This document shows, piece after piece, positions 1 through 9,211 of a DNA stretch of 64,000 nt; the first letter of the stretch is position 1, and every line of letters starts with the position of its first letter. The position numbers and the translations under genes were made by a program. Source of the DNA: an uncultured Eubacteriales bacterium (GTDB taxonomy: Bacteria; Bacillota; Clostridia; Christensenellales; Aristaeellaceae); contig CADCFG010000001.1 in the NCBI GenBank assembly GCA_902800625.1, positions 186,001 through 250,000 on the forward strand, given 5' to 3'. Under the pieces are notes generated by a model. The model did not search any database, was not told the DNA's origin, and saw only the letters and a list, made by a program, of their open reading frames with translations.

Positions 1-679
1 TTTCCGCGTTCTCCACCACGTGCTCGGCATGCTGGGCGGGAATGAAGATCACGCCGGAGATGGTGCCCAGCACCACGTCTCCAGGCATGCACACCGCTTT
101 GCCCACGCGGCAGGGCAGGTTGTAGCCGGTCATCATGCAGTTTCCGATGCCGGTGGGGTCCACGCCGCGGTAGTAGATCTGCAGGCCTTCGATCTTCACG
201 ATCTGCTGCAGGTCCCGCACGCCGCCCCAGATCACGGCGCCGCCCCGCTTGGTGCGGGTGTGGATGGCGGTGGACAGGTTGCCGCCCACATAGGTGCCCT
301 CGAAGATCTTGTCGTAGAGGTCCACCACCACCACGTCGTCCTCCACCAGCCTGTCGATGACCCACTGGTTGTAGAAGCCCTTGTGGCCCTCGCTCTCGCC
401 GATGCCCCGCAGCGCCTTGTCCAAATCCGGCCGGAAGGGCATCATCACGGCGGTCACGGCGCGGCCCACCAGGATGTTGTCCCCGTGGGTCATCTTGAAA
501 TCGCACTCCCAGTTGTTGCGGTAGCCCATGTTCCACAGGGGTCCCCAGGCCTCCTCGAAGGTGATCTTCCGCATCCGGTTCAGCACGTCCGAACTCACCT
601 TGGGACGCCCGTCAGGCAGGCGCTCCCCCGTCCATTCCGGGGTGAGGCGAATGATGGTCTCCGGGTCGTTGAAAAACAT
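1..679 (-). CDS. RraA-like aldolase/demethylmenaquinone-methyltransferase-fold protein (3' end outside window)
   Basis: The ATG at 679 opens a reading frame that runs off the left edge, leaving 226 residues. A GGVRD motif at residues 152-156 and the surrounding pattern (HTRTKRGG before it, VGKAVCMPGD after it) are typical of the RraA/HMG-CHA aldolase fold, where the Arg-Asp pair binds pyruvate/oxaloacetate-type substrates and metal. It is the last visible gene of a sugar-acid operon, 27 bases after the active SDR. In that setting an aldolase that splits a 2-keto (or 2,4-diketo) acid is the natural inference, not RNase E inhibition. About 226 residues is already close to the usual family length, so little is missing. 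The family assignment is firm; the substrate is unknown. Confidence 0.8.
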   Translation of the reverse strand, partial: MFFNDPETIIRLTPEWTGERLPDGRPKVSSDVLNRMRKITFEEAWGPLWNMGYRNNWECDFKMTHGDNILVGRAVTAVMMPFRPDLDKALRGIGESEGHKGFYNQWVIDRLVEDDVVVVDLYDKIFEGTYVGGNLSTAIHTRTKRGGAVIWGGVRDLQQIVKIEGLQIYYRGVDPTGIGNCMMTGYNLPCRVGKAVCMPGDVVLGTISGVIFIPAQHAEHVVENAE

Positions 680-706
680 GGATATTCCCTCCGTCTCTGT
701 CGTCGG

Positions 707-1471
707 TCAGATCAGTATCAGGCCCTTGTCCACCCGGATGCCGTCGCCGGTGACGGCCTGCGCTTCTGGCGTGCACAGATAGCACACCAGCTCGCCCACG
801 TCCCGGGGCGTCACTTGGCGAAAGCCGTTCATGTCCGGGTTGTTGCAGTCCAGCGGATTGTGGGCACGGATGGGCGCGTTGCCGGTCTTGAACTCGATCT
901 TGCAGCCACCCAGGTCGACGGCGTTCACGGTGATGCCGTCGGCGTACAGCTCCAGCGCCAGCTCCCGCGTGAACATGCGGATGGCGCCCTTGGTCATGGC
1001 GTAGCCCGCGTCAAAGCCGGTGGGCCGCTTGCCGTGGATGCTGGAGATATTCACGATGCGTCCGCAGTCGCTCTTTTTCAGATACGGCAGGCAGGCGCGC
1101 ACGGCGTGGAAGTAGCCGCCGATGTTGATCTCCCACAGCCGGCGCAGGGTGGCGTAGTCGTACATGTCGATGAACAGGTTGGGCTGCATGGCGGCGTTGT
1201 TCACCAGGATGTCCAGCCTGCCCCACTTTTCAATGATCGCGTCCACCATGCCCTGAAGCTGCGCTGCGTCGGTGACGTCGGCCTGGAACACGAAGCCCTC
1301 TCCCCCTGCAGCCTCCACCTGGCGCAGGGTCTCCTCGGCCATGGCGCGGTTGGTGTTGCAGTTGATGCAGACTTTCACGCCCTTTTCCGCCAGCGCCTTC
1401 ACCACGCCCGCGCCGACGCCCTTGCCGCCGCCCGTCACCAGGGCGACGCGGTCACGAAGACGGCCAGTCAT
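707..1471 (-). CDS. SDR family NAD(P)-dependent oxidoreductase
   Basis: A classical short-chain dehydrogenase of 254 residues, the normal length. It has the cofactor motif TGGGKGVG at 13-20, NNAA at 91-94, the catalytic Ser at about 143 and the YxxxK pair Tyr157/Lys161. A purine-rich AGGGAGG site precedes the ATG. The upstream SDR-like gene overlaps it by 20 bases, so translation is likely coupled. In this operon it probably oxidises a hydroxyl of an aldonic or 2-keto-3-deoxy acid made by the lactonase and dehydratase. The exact substrate cannot be read from the sequence. Confidence 0.88.
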   Translation of the reverse strand: MTGRLRDRVALVTGGGKGVGAGVVKALAEKGVKVCINCNTNRAMAEETLRQVEAAGGEGFVFQADVTDAAQLQGMVDAIIEKWGRLDILVNNAAMQPNLFIDMYDYATLRRLWEINIGGYFHAVRACLPYLKKSDCGRIVNISSIHGKRPTGFDAGYAMTKGAIRMFTRELALELYADGITVNAVDLGGCKIEFKTGNAPIRAHNPLDCNNPDMNGFRQVTPRDVGELVCYLCTPEAQAVTGDGIRVDKGLILI

Positions 1472-2168
1472 AGTAAGGCCTCCCTTCCACCTTGCGGCGA
1501 TGGGTATAGTACTGGGTCATGGCGCCATCGGCCATCAGGTCGCTGCCGTTCAGCGGCGCAGCTTCCGGCGTCAGCAGGAAGGCGATCAGCCCGTTCAGCT
1601 GGTCCTCCTCCGGCAGTTTTCGCGTGGGATAGCGCATGTCCACTCCGTAGTACACGCTGGACACGGGGCTCTTGCTGTCCGGGTCGCTCTGGGTGATGCC
1701 CTTTTGAATGAAGAAAGAGCGCACGCCGAACTGGCCGTAATCCTGGGCAACCTCCCTGGCCAGCATCTGCGTCGCGGCGCAGCCCATGCTGAACAGCGCA
1801 CCGAGGCCCACTGGCTTTTCGGCGTGGATGCTGTTCAGGTAGATCATGCTGCCGCCGCCGTTATCCTTCATGATGCCGCAAAAGACCTTGGTGACGCACC
1901 AGGCCGCCATGGGGCCCTCGTCGGCGGCGCGGCTCCATTCCTCCTCGGACACGGCCTCCACCCCGCCCAGTATGCGCGGCGGCGCGGGATGGATCACGCC
2001 AGCAATCTCCCCCGCCAGCGGCTCCGCCCAGGCGCGCAGGGTCGCCTCATTCCACAGGCATATATCCTCCGGGACCGTCTCAACGCGCCAGCCCTGCCCG
2101 GCCAGGTACGCTCCGGCCAGCCGCGCCTCGGCCATGCGCGCGTCCGTCAATACGACGATGTTCTTCAT
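1452..2168 (-). CDS. Degenerate SDR-like protein lacking catalytic Tyr and Lys
   Basis: The start is placed at the ATG at 2168 because GGAGG lies just upstream; a further 23 in-frame codons upstream have no ribosome site. The 238 residues align with the neighbouring SDR (NSIH near 112-115; the helix MLAREVAQ), but the cofactor loop TGxxxGxG is replaced by TDARMAEA. The YxxxK pair is Phe126/Cys130, with only the Ser retained. The gene is intact and sits between the dehydratase and the true SDR, so it is kept under translation. It may be a non-catalytic partner subunit of the downstream SDR, or an enzyme of different chemistry. Calling it an active dehydrogenase would be unsafe. Confidence 0.75.
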   Translation of the reverse strand: MKNIVVLTDARMAEARLAGAYLAGQGWRVETVPEDICLWNEATLRAWAEPLAGEIAGVIHPAPPRILGGVEAVSEEEWSRAADEGPMAAWCVTKVFCGIMKDNGGGSMIYLNSIHAEKPVGLGALFSMGCAATQMLAREVAQDYGQFGVRSFFIQKGITQSDPDSKSPVSSVYYGVDMRYPTRKLPEEDQLNGLIAFLLTPEAAPLNGSDLMADGAMTQYYTHRRKVEGRPYYDWPSS

Positions 2169-2179
2169 CAAATCCTCCG

Positions 2180-3538
2180 TCAGCTCCACAGCCGGTCGTG
2201 GGCGTACACGTCGTCCCAGCGGCTGGTCTCGGTCCACATCTCGGGATAGTCGGGGTGCAGGTGCTCGCGCAGCACCTCATCGTTGTAGTCGTCCACGCCC
2301 AGGCCGGGCCTGTCCGGCACCGCGATGAAGCCATGATCCACGATCTTCTTCGGCGCGCCGATCACCATGTCGTCCCACCAGGGCACGTCCACCGAGTGGT
2401 TCTCCAGCACGTAGAAGTTCTCGGTGGCGGCCACGGAATGCACGCAGGCGTAGGCCGAAACCGGGCTCTCCGCCATGTGCACGGCCATGGCCACGCCGTG
2501 GCGCTGGGCCAGGTCGCCAATCTTCTTGTTCTCCAGGATGCCGCCGGAGGACAGGATGTCCGGGTGGATGACGCTCACGGCCCGGCTGGTCAGCAGCGGC
2601 TCGAAGCCCTCGGCCAGGAAGATGTCCTCGCCGGTGCAGATGGGCACGGTGGTGGAATCGCTGAGCCGCTTGTACTGGTCGGTGTACTGCCAGGGGATCA
2701 TGTCCTCGGCCCAGGCGATGTTGTACTTTTCGATGCGGCGGCACAGCCGGATGCAGTCCTCCACGCAGATGTGGCCGAAGTGGTCGATGGCCAGCGGGAT
2801 CTCGTAGCCGATCACGCTCCGCACGTCCTTCACGTACTGCTCCAGCACGTCCAGGCCCTTCTCCGTCACATGGATGCCGGTGAAGGGGTGCGGCACGTTG
2901 AACAGATCATAGGCCCGGTTGCGCAGCTGGCGCTTCTCCTCGGGGCCGGCGGAGGATGCCCAGGCCATGCCTTCGGCAGCGTTCATCTCCTCCATCAGGC
3001 CCAGCGGCGCGCAGACCGTGCCTGGCTCGCCCTTCAAAATGCCCAGGCCCAGGTCCATCTTCAGGAACGTGAAGCCCTTGTCCATGCGGGCCTTCAGCGC
3101 CTTGCCCATGTCGGTGCCGGTGTGCTTGCCGTCCACGTCGGTATCGCAGTAGATCCTGATCCTGTCCCGGTACTTGCCGCCCAGCAGCTGGTATACCGGC
3201 ACGCCGTAGGCCTTGCCGGCCAGGTCCCACAGGGCCACCTCCACGCCACAGACGCCGCCGCCCTGGCGCGCGGGGCCGCCGAACTGCTTGATGCGTCGGA
3301 ACAGCTTTTCAACGTTGCAGGGGTTTTCGCCCAGCAGGCGGCTCTTGAGCATCTCGGCATACACCCGGTTGCCCGCGTCGCGCACCTCGCCCAGGCCCAC
3401 GATGCCCTGGTTGGTGTAGATCTTCATCAGCGTGCAGTGCATGGGCGCGCCCACCACGTCCGTAAAGCGAATATCGGTGATGCGCAGCTGGCTGGGACAT
3501 GAGTTGCGGTTGACCGAGTCGGCGATGATCTTCTCCAT
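2180..3538 (-). CDS. Mandelate racemase/muconate lactonizing enzyme family sugar-acid dehydratase
   Basis: An enolase-superfamily protein of 452 residues, longer than the usual 370-400. The N-terminal capping domain includes GIVGLGEVRD; the barrel shows FLKMDLG (putative catalytic Lys) and the three metal ligands in AIDHFGH, WAEDM and CTGEDI, with His residues in IHPD and VHMAES. An AGGAG site stands nine bases before the ATG. Relatives with this ligand set dehydrate aldonic acids (galactonate, mannonate and similar) to 2-keto-3-deoxy acids. Its place between a lactonase and an SDR/RraA pair fits that role. The precise sugar acid is not determinable. Confidence 0.85.
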   Translation of the reverse strand: MEKIIADSVNRNSCPSQLRITDIRFTDVVGAPMHCTLMKIYTNQGIVGLGEVRDAGNRVYAEMLKSRLLGENPCNVEKLFRRIKQFGGPARQGGGVCGVEVALWDLAGKAYGVPVYQLLGGKYRDRIRIYCDTDVDGKHTGTDMGKALKARMDKGFTFLKMDLGLGILKGEPGTVCAPLGLMEEMNAAEGMAWASSAGPEEKRQLRNRAYDLFNVPHPFTGIHVTEKGLDVLEQYVKDVRSVIGYEIPLAIDHFGHICVEDCIRLCRRIEKYNIAWAEDMIPWQYTDQYKRLSDSTTVPICTGEDIFLAEGFEPLLTSRAVSVIHPDILSSGGILENKKIGDLAQRHGVAMAVHMAESPVSAYACVHSVAATENFYVLENHSVDVPWWDDMVIGAPKKIVDHGFIAVPDRPGLGVDDYNDEVLREHLHPDYPEMWTETSRWDDVYAHDRLWS

Positions 3539-3554
3539 GGCGATTCTCCTTTAT

Positions 3555-4571
3555 TTATTGCTGTTGCAGCGGGCAGAGGCACACTGGACGGCCGATTTCA
3601 AGGCCAAAGCTGGCATCCTCCAACCGCAAGGTTTCAAAGTTCAGGCGATAGGCGCGGATGACGGAATCCCGCTGGCTGGCCGCGAGGACATAATCTCCGC
3701 ATATGATAAAGTCCCTGGGTTCGGCCACGCAGGGCGAGAGCACCGGCGCGCCAAGGGTGCCGTTCGCGTGCAATGGCACCACGGCGATGCTGTCATGCCC
3801 CCGGTTGGAGGCCAGCAACAAGCGTCCGTCCTCCGTGATGTGGATGGCGGCGGCGGTGTTGGGGCCGTCGAAGTTCGCGGGCAGTATGGATACGGAATGG
3901 TCTACCACGCACCCGGTTTCCGACCGCTTCAGCGCGTAGACCCTGCCGTTCAGCTCCGAGACGCAGTAGAGCCAGCCGGGGTGCTTCGCGCTGTGGGCCA
4001 GGTGTCTGGGGCCGGAGCCGGCGGGCATGGCGATGCGGCCCATCTCGTGCAGCAGGCCGTCGCTGTTCTGATAGGTCACGATGGCGTCGATGCCCAGGTC
4101 GCAGACAAATATGAGGCCGTCCAGCGCCGTGGAGAAGTGGACGTGGGCCGCCTCCTGTCGCTGGGGATTGGGGCCGGAACCAGTTTGCTGCCGAAGATCC
4201 GTCCGGCGGATGATATTGCCGGAATCATTCAGCGCGAAGGCCGCCAGGCTGCCGCCGGAGTAGTTTGCGGCATACAGGTACCGCGCGTCCTCCGAAAGCG
4301 CCAGGTGGCACGGGCTCGCGCCGAGGGTGGCAAAACTCTGTTCCTCCAGCGCAAGGCTTCCCTCCAGGCTGCCTGCCCGAACGCGGCCCTCCTCCGCCTC
4401 CTCCACGGCATAGAACACGCGCCCGTCGGGGTGCGCCAGCACAAAGCTGGGATTCACGCAACCCGCCACGGACGCCATGACCTGAAAGCCGGCGTCTGGA
4501 TCAAAGCCGACCCTGCATATGCCCTTTTCGTCCCGACCGGCATAGCTGCCCGTCAGGAATTCGTATTTCAT
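3555..4571 (-). CDS. YbhE/Pgl-type lactonase (seven-bladed beta-propeller)
   Basis: The true start is the ATG at 4571, just inside the transcript from the promoter at 4627-4655; a longer in-frame reading extends through the promoter itself. The 338-residue product opens with FLTGSYAG and has repeated propeller blade strands (HLALSEDARYLYAANY, HLAHSAKHPGWLYCVSE, DGRLLLASNRG), the signature of the 6-phosphogluconolactonase/YbhE lactonase family. It hydrolyses sugar lactones to aldonic acids in the cytoplasm. As first gene of the operon it would supply the substrate of the dehydratase 16 bases downstream. Confidence 0.83.
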   Translation of the reverse strand: MKYEFLTGSYAGRDEKGICRVGFDPDAGFQVMASVAGCVNPSFVLAHPDGRVFYAVEEAEEGRVRAGSLEGSLALEEQSFATLGASPCHLALSEDARYLYAANYSGGSLAAFALNDSGNIIRRTDLRQQTGSGPNPQRQEAAHVHFSTALDGLIFVCDLGIDAIVTYQNSDGLLHEMGRIAMPAGSGPRHLAHSAKHPGWLYCVSELNGRVYALKRSETGCVVDHSVSILPANFDGPNTAAAIHITEDGRLLLASNRGHDSIAVVPLHANGTLGAPVLSPCVAEPRDFIICGDYVLAASQRDSVIRAYRLNFETLRLEDASFGLEIGRPVCLCPLQQQ

Positions 4572-4607
4572 AGGCGCACGCCCTTTCTCCAAAATTATTA
4601 AGCTTAC

Positions 4608-4621
4608 CAGTAAACTTACTG
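4608..4621. promoter_or_regulatory. Dyad operator candidate at +1 of the sugar-acid operon
   Basis: CAGTAAACTTACTG is a 14-base dyad with six-base arms around AC. It lies six bases downstream of the -10 box, so it covers the start of transcription. This position is typical of a GntR- or LacI-type repressor site; no regulator gene lies beside it. Confidence 0.5.
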
Positions 4622-4626
4622 TTAAA

Positions 4627-4655
4627 AGTATATAATGCGTAAGTGTTTTTGTCAA
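4627..4655 (-). promoter_or_regulatory. Sigma-A promoter of the sugar-acid operon
   Basis: On the minus strand TTGACA (4650-4655) is followed after 17 bases by TATACT (4627-4632). It drives the lactonase and, from the tight spacing, all five genes down to the left edge. Confidence 0.8.
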
Positions 4656-4693
4656 GCGAAACACGCGCTTGCCGGCGGTGAAAATCAAGGCAA

Positions 4694-4726
4694 AAAACGA
4701 CCGCCGCATTTGAGCGACGGCCGTTT
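4694..4726 (-). terminator. Intrinsic terminator after the SDR gene
   Basis: A GC-rich stem-loop (arms around AACGGCCGTCG and CGGCGGTCGTT on the minus strand) is followed by six T residues. It lies just past the SDR stop codon at 4740. Confidence 0.8.
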
Positions 4727-4739
4727 TGTCGGCTTGCCT

Positions 4740-5519
4740 TTAGTTCGGCGCGGCCACCTTGCTGTCCACATGTATGCCCATGCCGGCGGTATGGGCGGAG
4801 ACCTCGCTGGACAGGTAGAGGACGGCGTTGGCCACCTCTTCCGGCTTGGCGTAGCGCTTGTCCATGGCGTAGTTGCCGGCCAGCAGGGCCATAGCCTCCT
4901 CGTGGGTCATGGTATCGCCGAAGAAGTCCTTCTCGATGCGCAGCATCATCGGCGTGTCCACCGGGCCGGGGCACACGTAGTTCACGTGGATGCCGTTGGG
5001 GCCCAGCTCCATGGCCACGCACTTCGTAAGGCCCGCCACGGCGTACTTGCTGGAGACATAGGCGCTGTTGCCCGCGGTGGGCTCATAGGCCGCCGCGCTG
5101 GCCACGACCACCACCGCGCCGCTCTTCTTCTCGATCAGCGTCGGCGCCGCGTACTTCATCAGCAGCATCACAGAGAACACGTTCAGCATGTAGGTCTGCT
5201 GGAACAGCTCCAGCGTCATGTCCTGCACGGGATGGGCCTTGCCCTCGTAGCCAGCGTTGGGCACCACGATGTCGATGGTGCCGAACTTCGCCTTGGCGTT
5301 CTCGACGAAGGCTTTGATGTCCTCTTCGTTGTTCATGTCCGCCACGAAGCCCGCCACGTCACCCTCCAGCTTGGGCAGCAGCGCGTCGATCTTGGCCTGG
5401 CTGGTGGAGGAGAAGGCCACCTTCGCGCCCTCCGCCAGATACGCCTTCACAATGGCGGTGCCGATGCCGCCCGTGCCGCCCGTGACCAGTACGACTTTAT
5501 CCTTCAGTTTCAGATCCAT
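4740..5519 (-). CDS. SDR family oxidoreductase
   Basis: A 259-residue classical SDR: TGGTGGIG at about 14-21, PNAG near 90, then SSAAAYEP with the catalytic Ser, and the Tyr/Lys pair in YVSSKYAV. AAAGGAGG precedes the ATG, and the gene has its own promoter and terminator, so it forms a single-gene unit separate from the sugar-acid operon. Probable NAD(P)-dependent alcohol or sugar-alcohol dehydrogenase; the substrate is unknown. Confidence 0.87.
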   Translation of the reverse strand: MDLKLKDKVVLVTGGTGGIGTAIVKAYLAEGAKVAFSSTSQAKIDALLPKLEGDVAGFVADMNNEEDIKAFVENAKAKFGTIDIVVPNAGYEGKAHPVQDMTLELFQQTYMLNVFSVMLLMKYAAPTLIEKKSGAVVVVASAAAYEPTAGNSAYVSSKYAVAGLTKCVAMELGPNGIHVNYVCPGPVDTPMMLRIEKDFFGDTMTHEEAMALLAGNYAMDKRYAKPEEVANAVLYLSSEVSAHTAGMGIHVDSKVAAPN

Positions 5520-5552
5520 GTTGTTGCCTCCTTTTTATTTTATTATGCTTCT

Positions 5553-5581
5553 ATTCTACAGTTAGATTCCTTAAACGTCAA
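5553..5581 (-). promoter_or_regulatory. Promoter of the SDR gene
   Basis: TTGACG (5576-5581), 17-base spacer, TAGAAT (5553-5558) on the minus strand, about 35 bases before the ATG at 5519. Confidence 0.7.
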
Positions 5582-5587
5582 TACCCT

Positions 5588-6340
5588 TTATTGATACTCC
5601 GCCACGCTGATCCACTTTTCAAGCAGTTCGCGCTCGGCCTCCCGGTGTTTGGTCAGCTGCTGGGCGGCAACGACGGACATCCATGTCTGCACGTACTGGA
5701 TGGCCATGTCCGCTTTCTTGCAGAACAGCCGCAGGTACTTCTCCGCCAGCTCCGGCCTGCCCAGGGAGAATTTCAGGTAGGTGATGGCAGCGTCCGCGCC
5801 CGCATTGCCGGCGGAGGCGTGGGCCCAGTCCAGGATGCAATAGCTGCCGTCCTCCCGCAGCACGATGTTGCTGGGGACCAAATCGCCGTGGCACAGCTTG
5901 GAATGCTGGGCCATACCGTGGACGCGCTGCAGGAGCTCATAGCGGGTGCTGGCGTCGATCTCGGTGAGGCTCTGGATGGCATCGATCATCTTCTGGCGGG
6001 TGTTGCGCAGGTTTGGCACGCGATACTTGCCCGTGGCCAGCTGGATATCCACCAGCTTTTCAAGGTACTCATCGATCTTCTCCGGGTTCTCGTCCATCAG
6101 CTCTTGAAGCGTCTTGCCGGAGACGTACTCCATGGCGATGCTCCAGCCGCCGTTTTTAGAGGGCGTCACGCCCAGCAGCCGCGGCACCGGCACGCCCGCG
6201 TCCTCCACGCAGGCATGGATATAGGCCTCGTTCAGCACGCCGGACATGGGATGGGAGGCGGTGAATTCCTTGACGATTCGGCTGCCCTCCCGATAGACCG
6301 TCTTGTTCGCGGCCTGTTCAAGGATGATTCTTTCTGACAT
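5588..6340 (-). CDS. APH-fold small-molecule kinase
   Basis: This 250-residue protein has the aminoglycoside-phosphotransferase/choline-kinase fold: a catalytic loop CHGDLVPSN (HxDxxxxN) and the metal motif ILDWAHA. CAAGGAGG sits before the ATG. Such proteins phosphorylate hydroxyls of small metabolites (choline, sugars, aminoglycosides), and resistance is not implied. The neighbours (SDR and AdhE) do not fix the substrate. The stop codon lies only seven bases from the -35 box of the next gene. Confidence 0.75.
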   Translation of the reverse strand: MSERIILEQAANKTVYREGSRIVKEFTASHPMSGVLNEAYIHACVEDAGVPVPRLLGVTPSKNGGWSIAMEYVSGKTLQELMDENPEKIDEYLEKLVDIQLATGKYRVPNLRNTRQKMIDAIQSLTEIDASTRYELLQRVHGMAQHSKLCHGDLVPSNIVLREDGSYCILDWAHASAGNAGADAAITYLKFSLGRPELAEKYLRLFCKKADMAIQYVQTWMSVVAAQQLTKHREAERELLEKWISVAEYQ

Positions 6341-6370
6341 AACTCGTTCCTCCTTGGAACCTTTTAAGAT

Positions 6371-6449
6371 TCTTCGACTTCGGCTTCGCCTTCGCTCAGA
6401 ATGACACCGACAAAGCGCAGCCCTGTCATCCTGAGCGGAGCGAAGGATT
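6371..6449. repeat. REP-like inverted repeat (GTCATTCTGAGCG family)
   Basis: Two inverted copies of a GTCATYCTGAGCG core (6393-6405 and 6425-6437) flank a 19-base loop in the space between adhE and the kinase gene. The arms differ at one base, and the outer parts carry GCGAAG-type sequence. This is the familiar short intergenic repeat type of many Bacillota; it can fold in RNA and might stabilise or end the adhE transcript. Confidence 0.6.
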
Positions 6450-6478
6450 AGTACGGATGGTTCAGGACTGCATTTTGT

Positions 6479-9109
6479 TTATATCTTTTCTGCCTCTTTG
6501 GTCGGCTTGCCGTAATACGCCAGCAGGTACAGCTGCTTGATCTCGCTCATCAGCGGATAGCGGGGGTTCGCGCCGGTGCACTGGTCGTTGAAGGCGTTCT
6601 CCGTCATCTCGTCCAGCGTGGCGAGGAAGTCCTCCTCCTTCACGCCGAAGTCCCTGATCGACGCCGGGATGCCGATGGTCTTCTTAAGCTCCTCGATCTT
6701 GTCAATCAGCATATCGAAGGTCTCCCGGTCGTCCTTCCCCGCCAGGCCGTTGTAGCGGGCGATGTCGCAATAGCGCTGGAGCGTGTGCGGGTACTCGTAC
6801 TGCGGGAAGGTGCCCATCTTGGTGGGAACCTCGCTGGCGTTGTAGCGCATCACATAGGTCAGGATCAGCGCGTTGGCCACGCCGTGGGGAATATGGTGGT
6901 ACGCGCCCAGCTTGTGAGCCATGGAGTGGTTCACGCCCAGGAAGGCGTTGGCGAACGCCTCGCCCGCCAGGGTGGAGGCCATGGCCATGTGCTCCCGCGC
7001 CTTTGGGGCCTTCGCGCCCAGGTTGTAGGCGTCCGGCAGGTTGTCAAACACCAGCTTCGTGGCCTTCAGCGCGATGCCATCGGTCATGTCTGACGCCATC
7101 ACGGACACATACGCCTCCAGTGCGTGGGTCATCACATCGATGCCACTGGCGCTGGTCAGGCCCTTGGGCTGGTTCATCATGTTGTCCACGTCCACGATCG
7201 CCATGTTCGGCATCAGTTCGTAATCCGCCAGCGGCCACTTGGTGCCGGTCTCGGCGTCGGTGATGATGGCGAAGGGGGTCACTTCCGAGCCCGTGCCGGA
7301 GGAGGTGGGGATGGCCACGAAGTAGGCCTTGTTGCCCATCTCAGGATAGGTGTAGACGCGCTTGCGGATGTCCATAAAGTCCATAGCCATGTCCTCGAAG
7401 TTGGCGTCCGGATGCTCGTACAGCACCCACATGATCTTCGCCGCGTCCATGGGCGAACCGCCGCCCAGGGCGATGATCACATCCGGCTCAAACGAGCGCA
7501 TCTGCTTCACGCCCTCCAGCGCGCACTGCAGCGTCGGGTCCGGCGCCACGTCCCAGAAGCAGGCATGCCGGATGCCCATTTCGTTGAGCTTGTCCTCGAT
7601 GGGCTTCACGTAGCCATTCTTGTACAGGAAGGTGTCGGTGACGATGAAGGCCTTTTTCTTGTGCATCACATTCCCCAGCTCGTCCAGCGCCACGGGCATG
7701 CAGCCCCGCTTGAAATACACCTTTTCGGGCAGACGCAGCCAAAGCATGTTCTCTCTCCTCTCCGCCACCGTCTTGATGTTCAAAAGGTCAAACGCGCCAA
7801 CATTGTGGGACACGCTGTTGCCGCCCCAGCTTCCGCAGCCCAGGGTCAGCGAGGGCGTGAGCCGGAAGTTGTACAGGTCGCCGATGCCGCCATGGGAAGA
7901 GGGGGTGTTGATGACGATGCGGCAGGCGTGCATCCTGCGGGCGTGCTCCGCCATCTTCTCCTTCTCGGCGGGGTCGATGAACAGGCTCGCCGTGTGGCCG
8001 GGGCCGCCGTCCATCAGCAGCTGCTCGGACATATCCAGCGCCTGCTCGAAGGTCTCCGCCCTGTACATCGCCAGCACGGGAGAGAGCTTCTCGTGGGCGA
8101 AGGGTTCGGAAATGTCCGTGGAAGTGACCTCGCCGATCAATATCTTCGTCTTCTCCGGCACCTTCACGCCCGCCAGCTTCGCGATATTGTAGGCGTTCTG
8201 ACCGACGATCTTCGCGTTCACCGCGCCGTTGATGATGATGGCTTTGCCGACCTTTTCGATCTCCTTCCCCTTCAGGAAGTAGCAGCCGCGGCGCTCGAAC
8301 TCGGCCTTGACCGCGTCATACACGTCGGCCAGCGCCGTCACACTCTGCTCCGAGGCGCAGATCATGCCGTTGTCGAAGGTTTTGGAGTGGATGATGGAGT
8401 TCACCGCCAGCTTGATGTCCGCTGTGCTGTCGATGATGGCCGGGACGTTGCCCGCGCCCACGCCCAAAGCGGGCTTGCCGGAGGAATACGCCGCGCGCAC
8501 CATGCCCGGGCCGCCGGTGGCCAGGATGATGTCGGCCTCCTTCATCACCTTGTTGGTGAGCTCCAGGGACGGCTCGTCGATCCAGCCGATGATGTCCCTG
8601 GGCGCGCCAGCCGCAACCGCCGCCTCATAGACGATCCGCGCCGCTTCGATGGTGCACTTCTTCGCCCGGGGATGGGGGCTTATGATGATGGCGTTGCGGG
8701 TCTTCAGGCAGATCAGGGTCTTGAAGATCGCCGTAGAGGTGGGGTTGGTCGTGGGGATGACCGCCGCCACCAGGCCGATGGGCTCGGCGATCTTTTTGAT
8801 GCCGTAGGCCGCATCCTCCTCGATCACGCCGCAGGTTTTTGCGTTGCGATAGGCGTTGTAGATGTACTCGGCGGCGTAGTGGTTCTTGATGACCTTGTCC
8901 TCCACCACGCCCATGTCGGTCTCCTCCACGGCCATCTTTGCCAGCGGGATCCTCGCCTTGTTCGCCGCCATGGCCGCGGCCCGGAATATGTTGTCCACCT
9001 GCTCCTGGGTATACTTGCCGAACTCCCGCTGGGCCGCGCGCATGGCGTTCAGGCGCGCCTCCAGCTGTTCCAGATTGGTTACGCGGGTTTCATTCTGCTT
9101 TTCAGCCAT
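6479..9109 (-). CDS. adhE: Bifunctional acetaldehyde-CoA/alcohol dehydrogenase
   Basis: An 876-residue AdhE, the usual length. The N-terminal half (about 1-440) is an acetylating aldehyde dehydrogenase with the catalytic Cys in [11 protein letters not shown]; the C-terminal half (about 465-876) is an iron alcohol dehydrogenase with [13 protein letters not shown] and the metal-binding His run [16 protein letters not shown]. It reduces acetyl-CoA to ethanol by way of acetaldehyde and reoxidises NADH in fermentation, forming spirosomes in relatives. The ATG at 9109 is preferred, with AAAGGGTGG eight bases upstream; a TTG at 9136 would add nine residues. Confidence 0.96.
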   Translation of the reverse strand: MAEKQNETRVTNLEQLEARLNAMRAAQREFGKYTQEQVDNIFRAAAMAANKARIPLAKMAVEETDMGVVEDKVIKNHYAAEYIYNAYRNAKTCGVIEEDAAYGIKKIAEPIGLVAAVIPTTNPTSTAIFKTLICLKTRNAIIISPHPRAKKCTIEAARIVYEAAVAAGAPRDIIGWIDEPSLELTNKVMKEADIILATGGPGMVRAAYSSGKPALGVGAGNVPAIIDSTADIKLAVNSIIHSKTFDNGMICASEQSVTALADVYDAVKAEFERRGCYFLKGKEIEKVGKAIIINGAVNAKIVGQNAYNIAKLAGVKVPEKTKILIGEVTSTDISEPFAHEKLSPVLAMYRAETFEQALDMSEQLLMDGGPGHTASLFIDPAEKEKMAEHARRMHACRIVINTPSSHGGIGDLYNFRLTPSLTLGCGSWGGNSVSHNVGAFDLLNIKTVAERRENMLWLRLPEKVYFKRGCMPVALDELGNVMHKKKAFIVTDTFLYKNGYVKPIEDKLNEMGIRHACFWDVAPDPTLQCALEGVKQMRSFEPDVIIALGGGSPMDAAKIMWVLYEHPDANFEDMAMDFMDIRKRVYTYPEMGNKAYFVAIPTSSGTGSEVTPFAIITDAETGTKWPLADYELMPNMAIVDVDNMMNQPKGLTSASGIDVMTHALEAYVSVMASDMTDGIALKATKLVFDNLPDAYNLGAKAPKAREHMAMASTLAGEAFANAFLGVNHSMAHKLGAYHHIPHGVANALILTYVMRYNASEVPTKMGTFPQYEYPHTLQRYCDIARYNGLAGKDDRETFDMLIDKIEELKKTIGIPASIRDFGVKEEDFLATLDEMTENAFNDQCTGANPRYPLMSEIKQLYLLAYYGKPTKEAEKI

Positions 9110-9211
9110 ATTGAAAACCACCCTTTCCTTGCTCAATCACATTCCTATTCTAACAAAATCAGATTAATTTCAAACGCCTTCCGTATGAAGAAATCAGTCT
9201 CGCGGCATCCA

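Noticed and set aside
20..1696. Long open frames on the plus strand opposite the sugar-acid operon (and similar long frames opposite adhE, the GH genes and the MATE genes)
   Set aside because: They are antisense to well-conserved genes, consist mostly of His/Gly/Ala/Val/Gln from high-GC codon mirrors, and show no family motif or ribosome site.
5588..6340. Aminoglycoside resistance gene
   Set aside because: Only the general APH/choline-kinase fold is visible. Most such proteins act on metabolites, so a resistance call is not supported.
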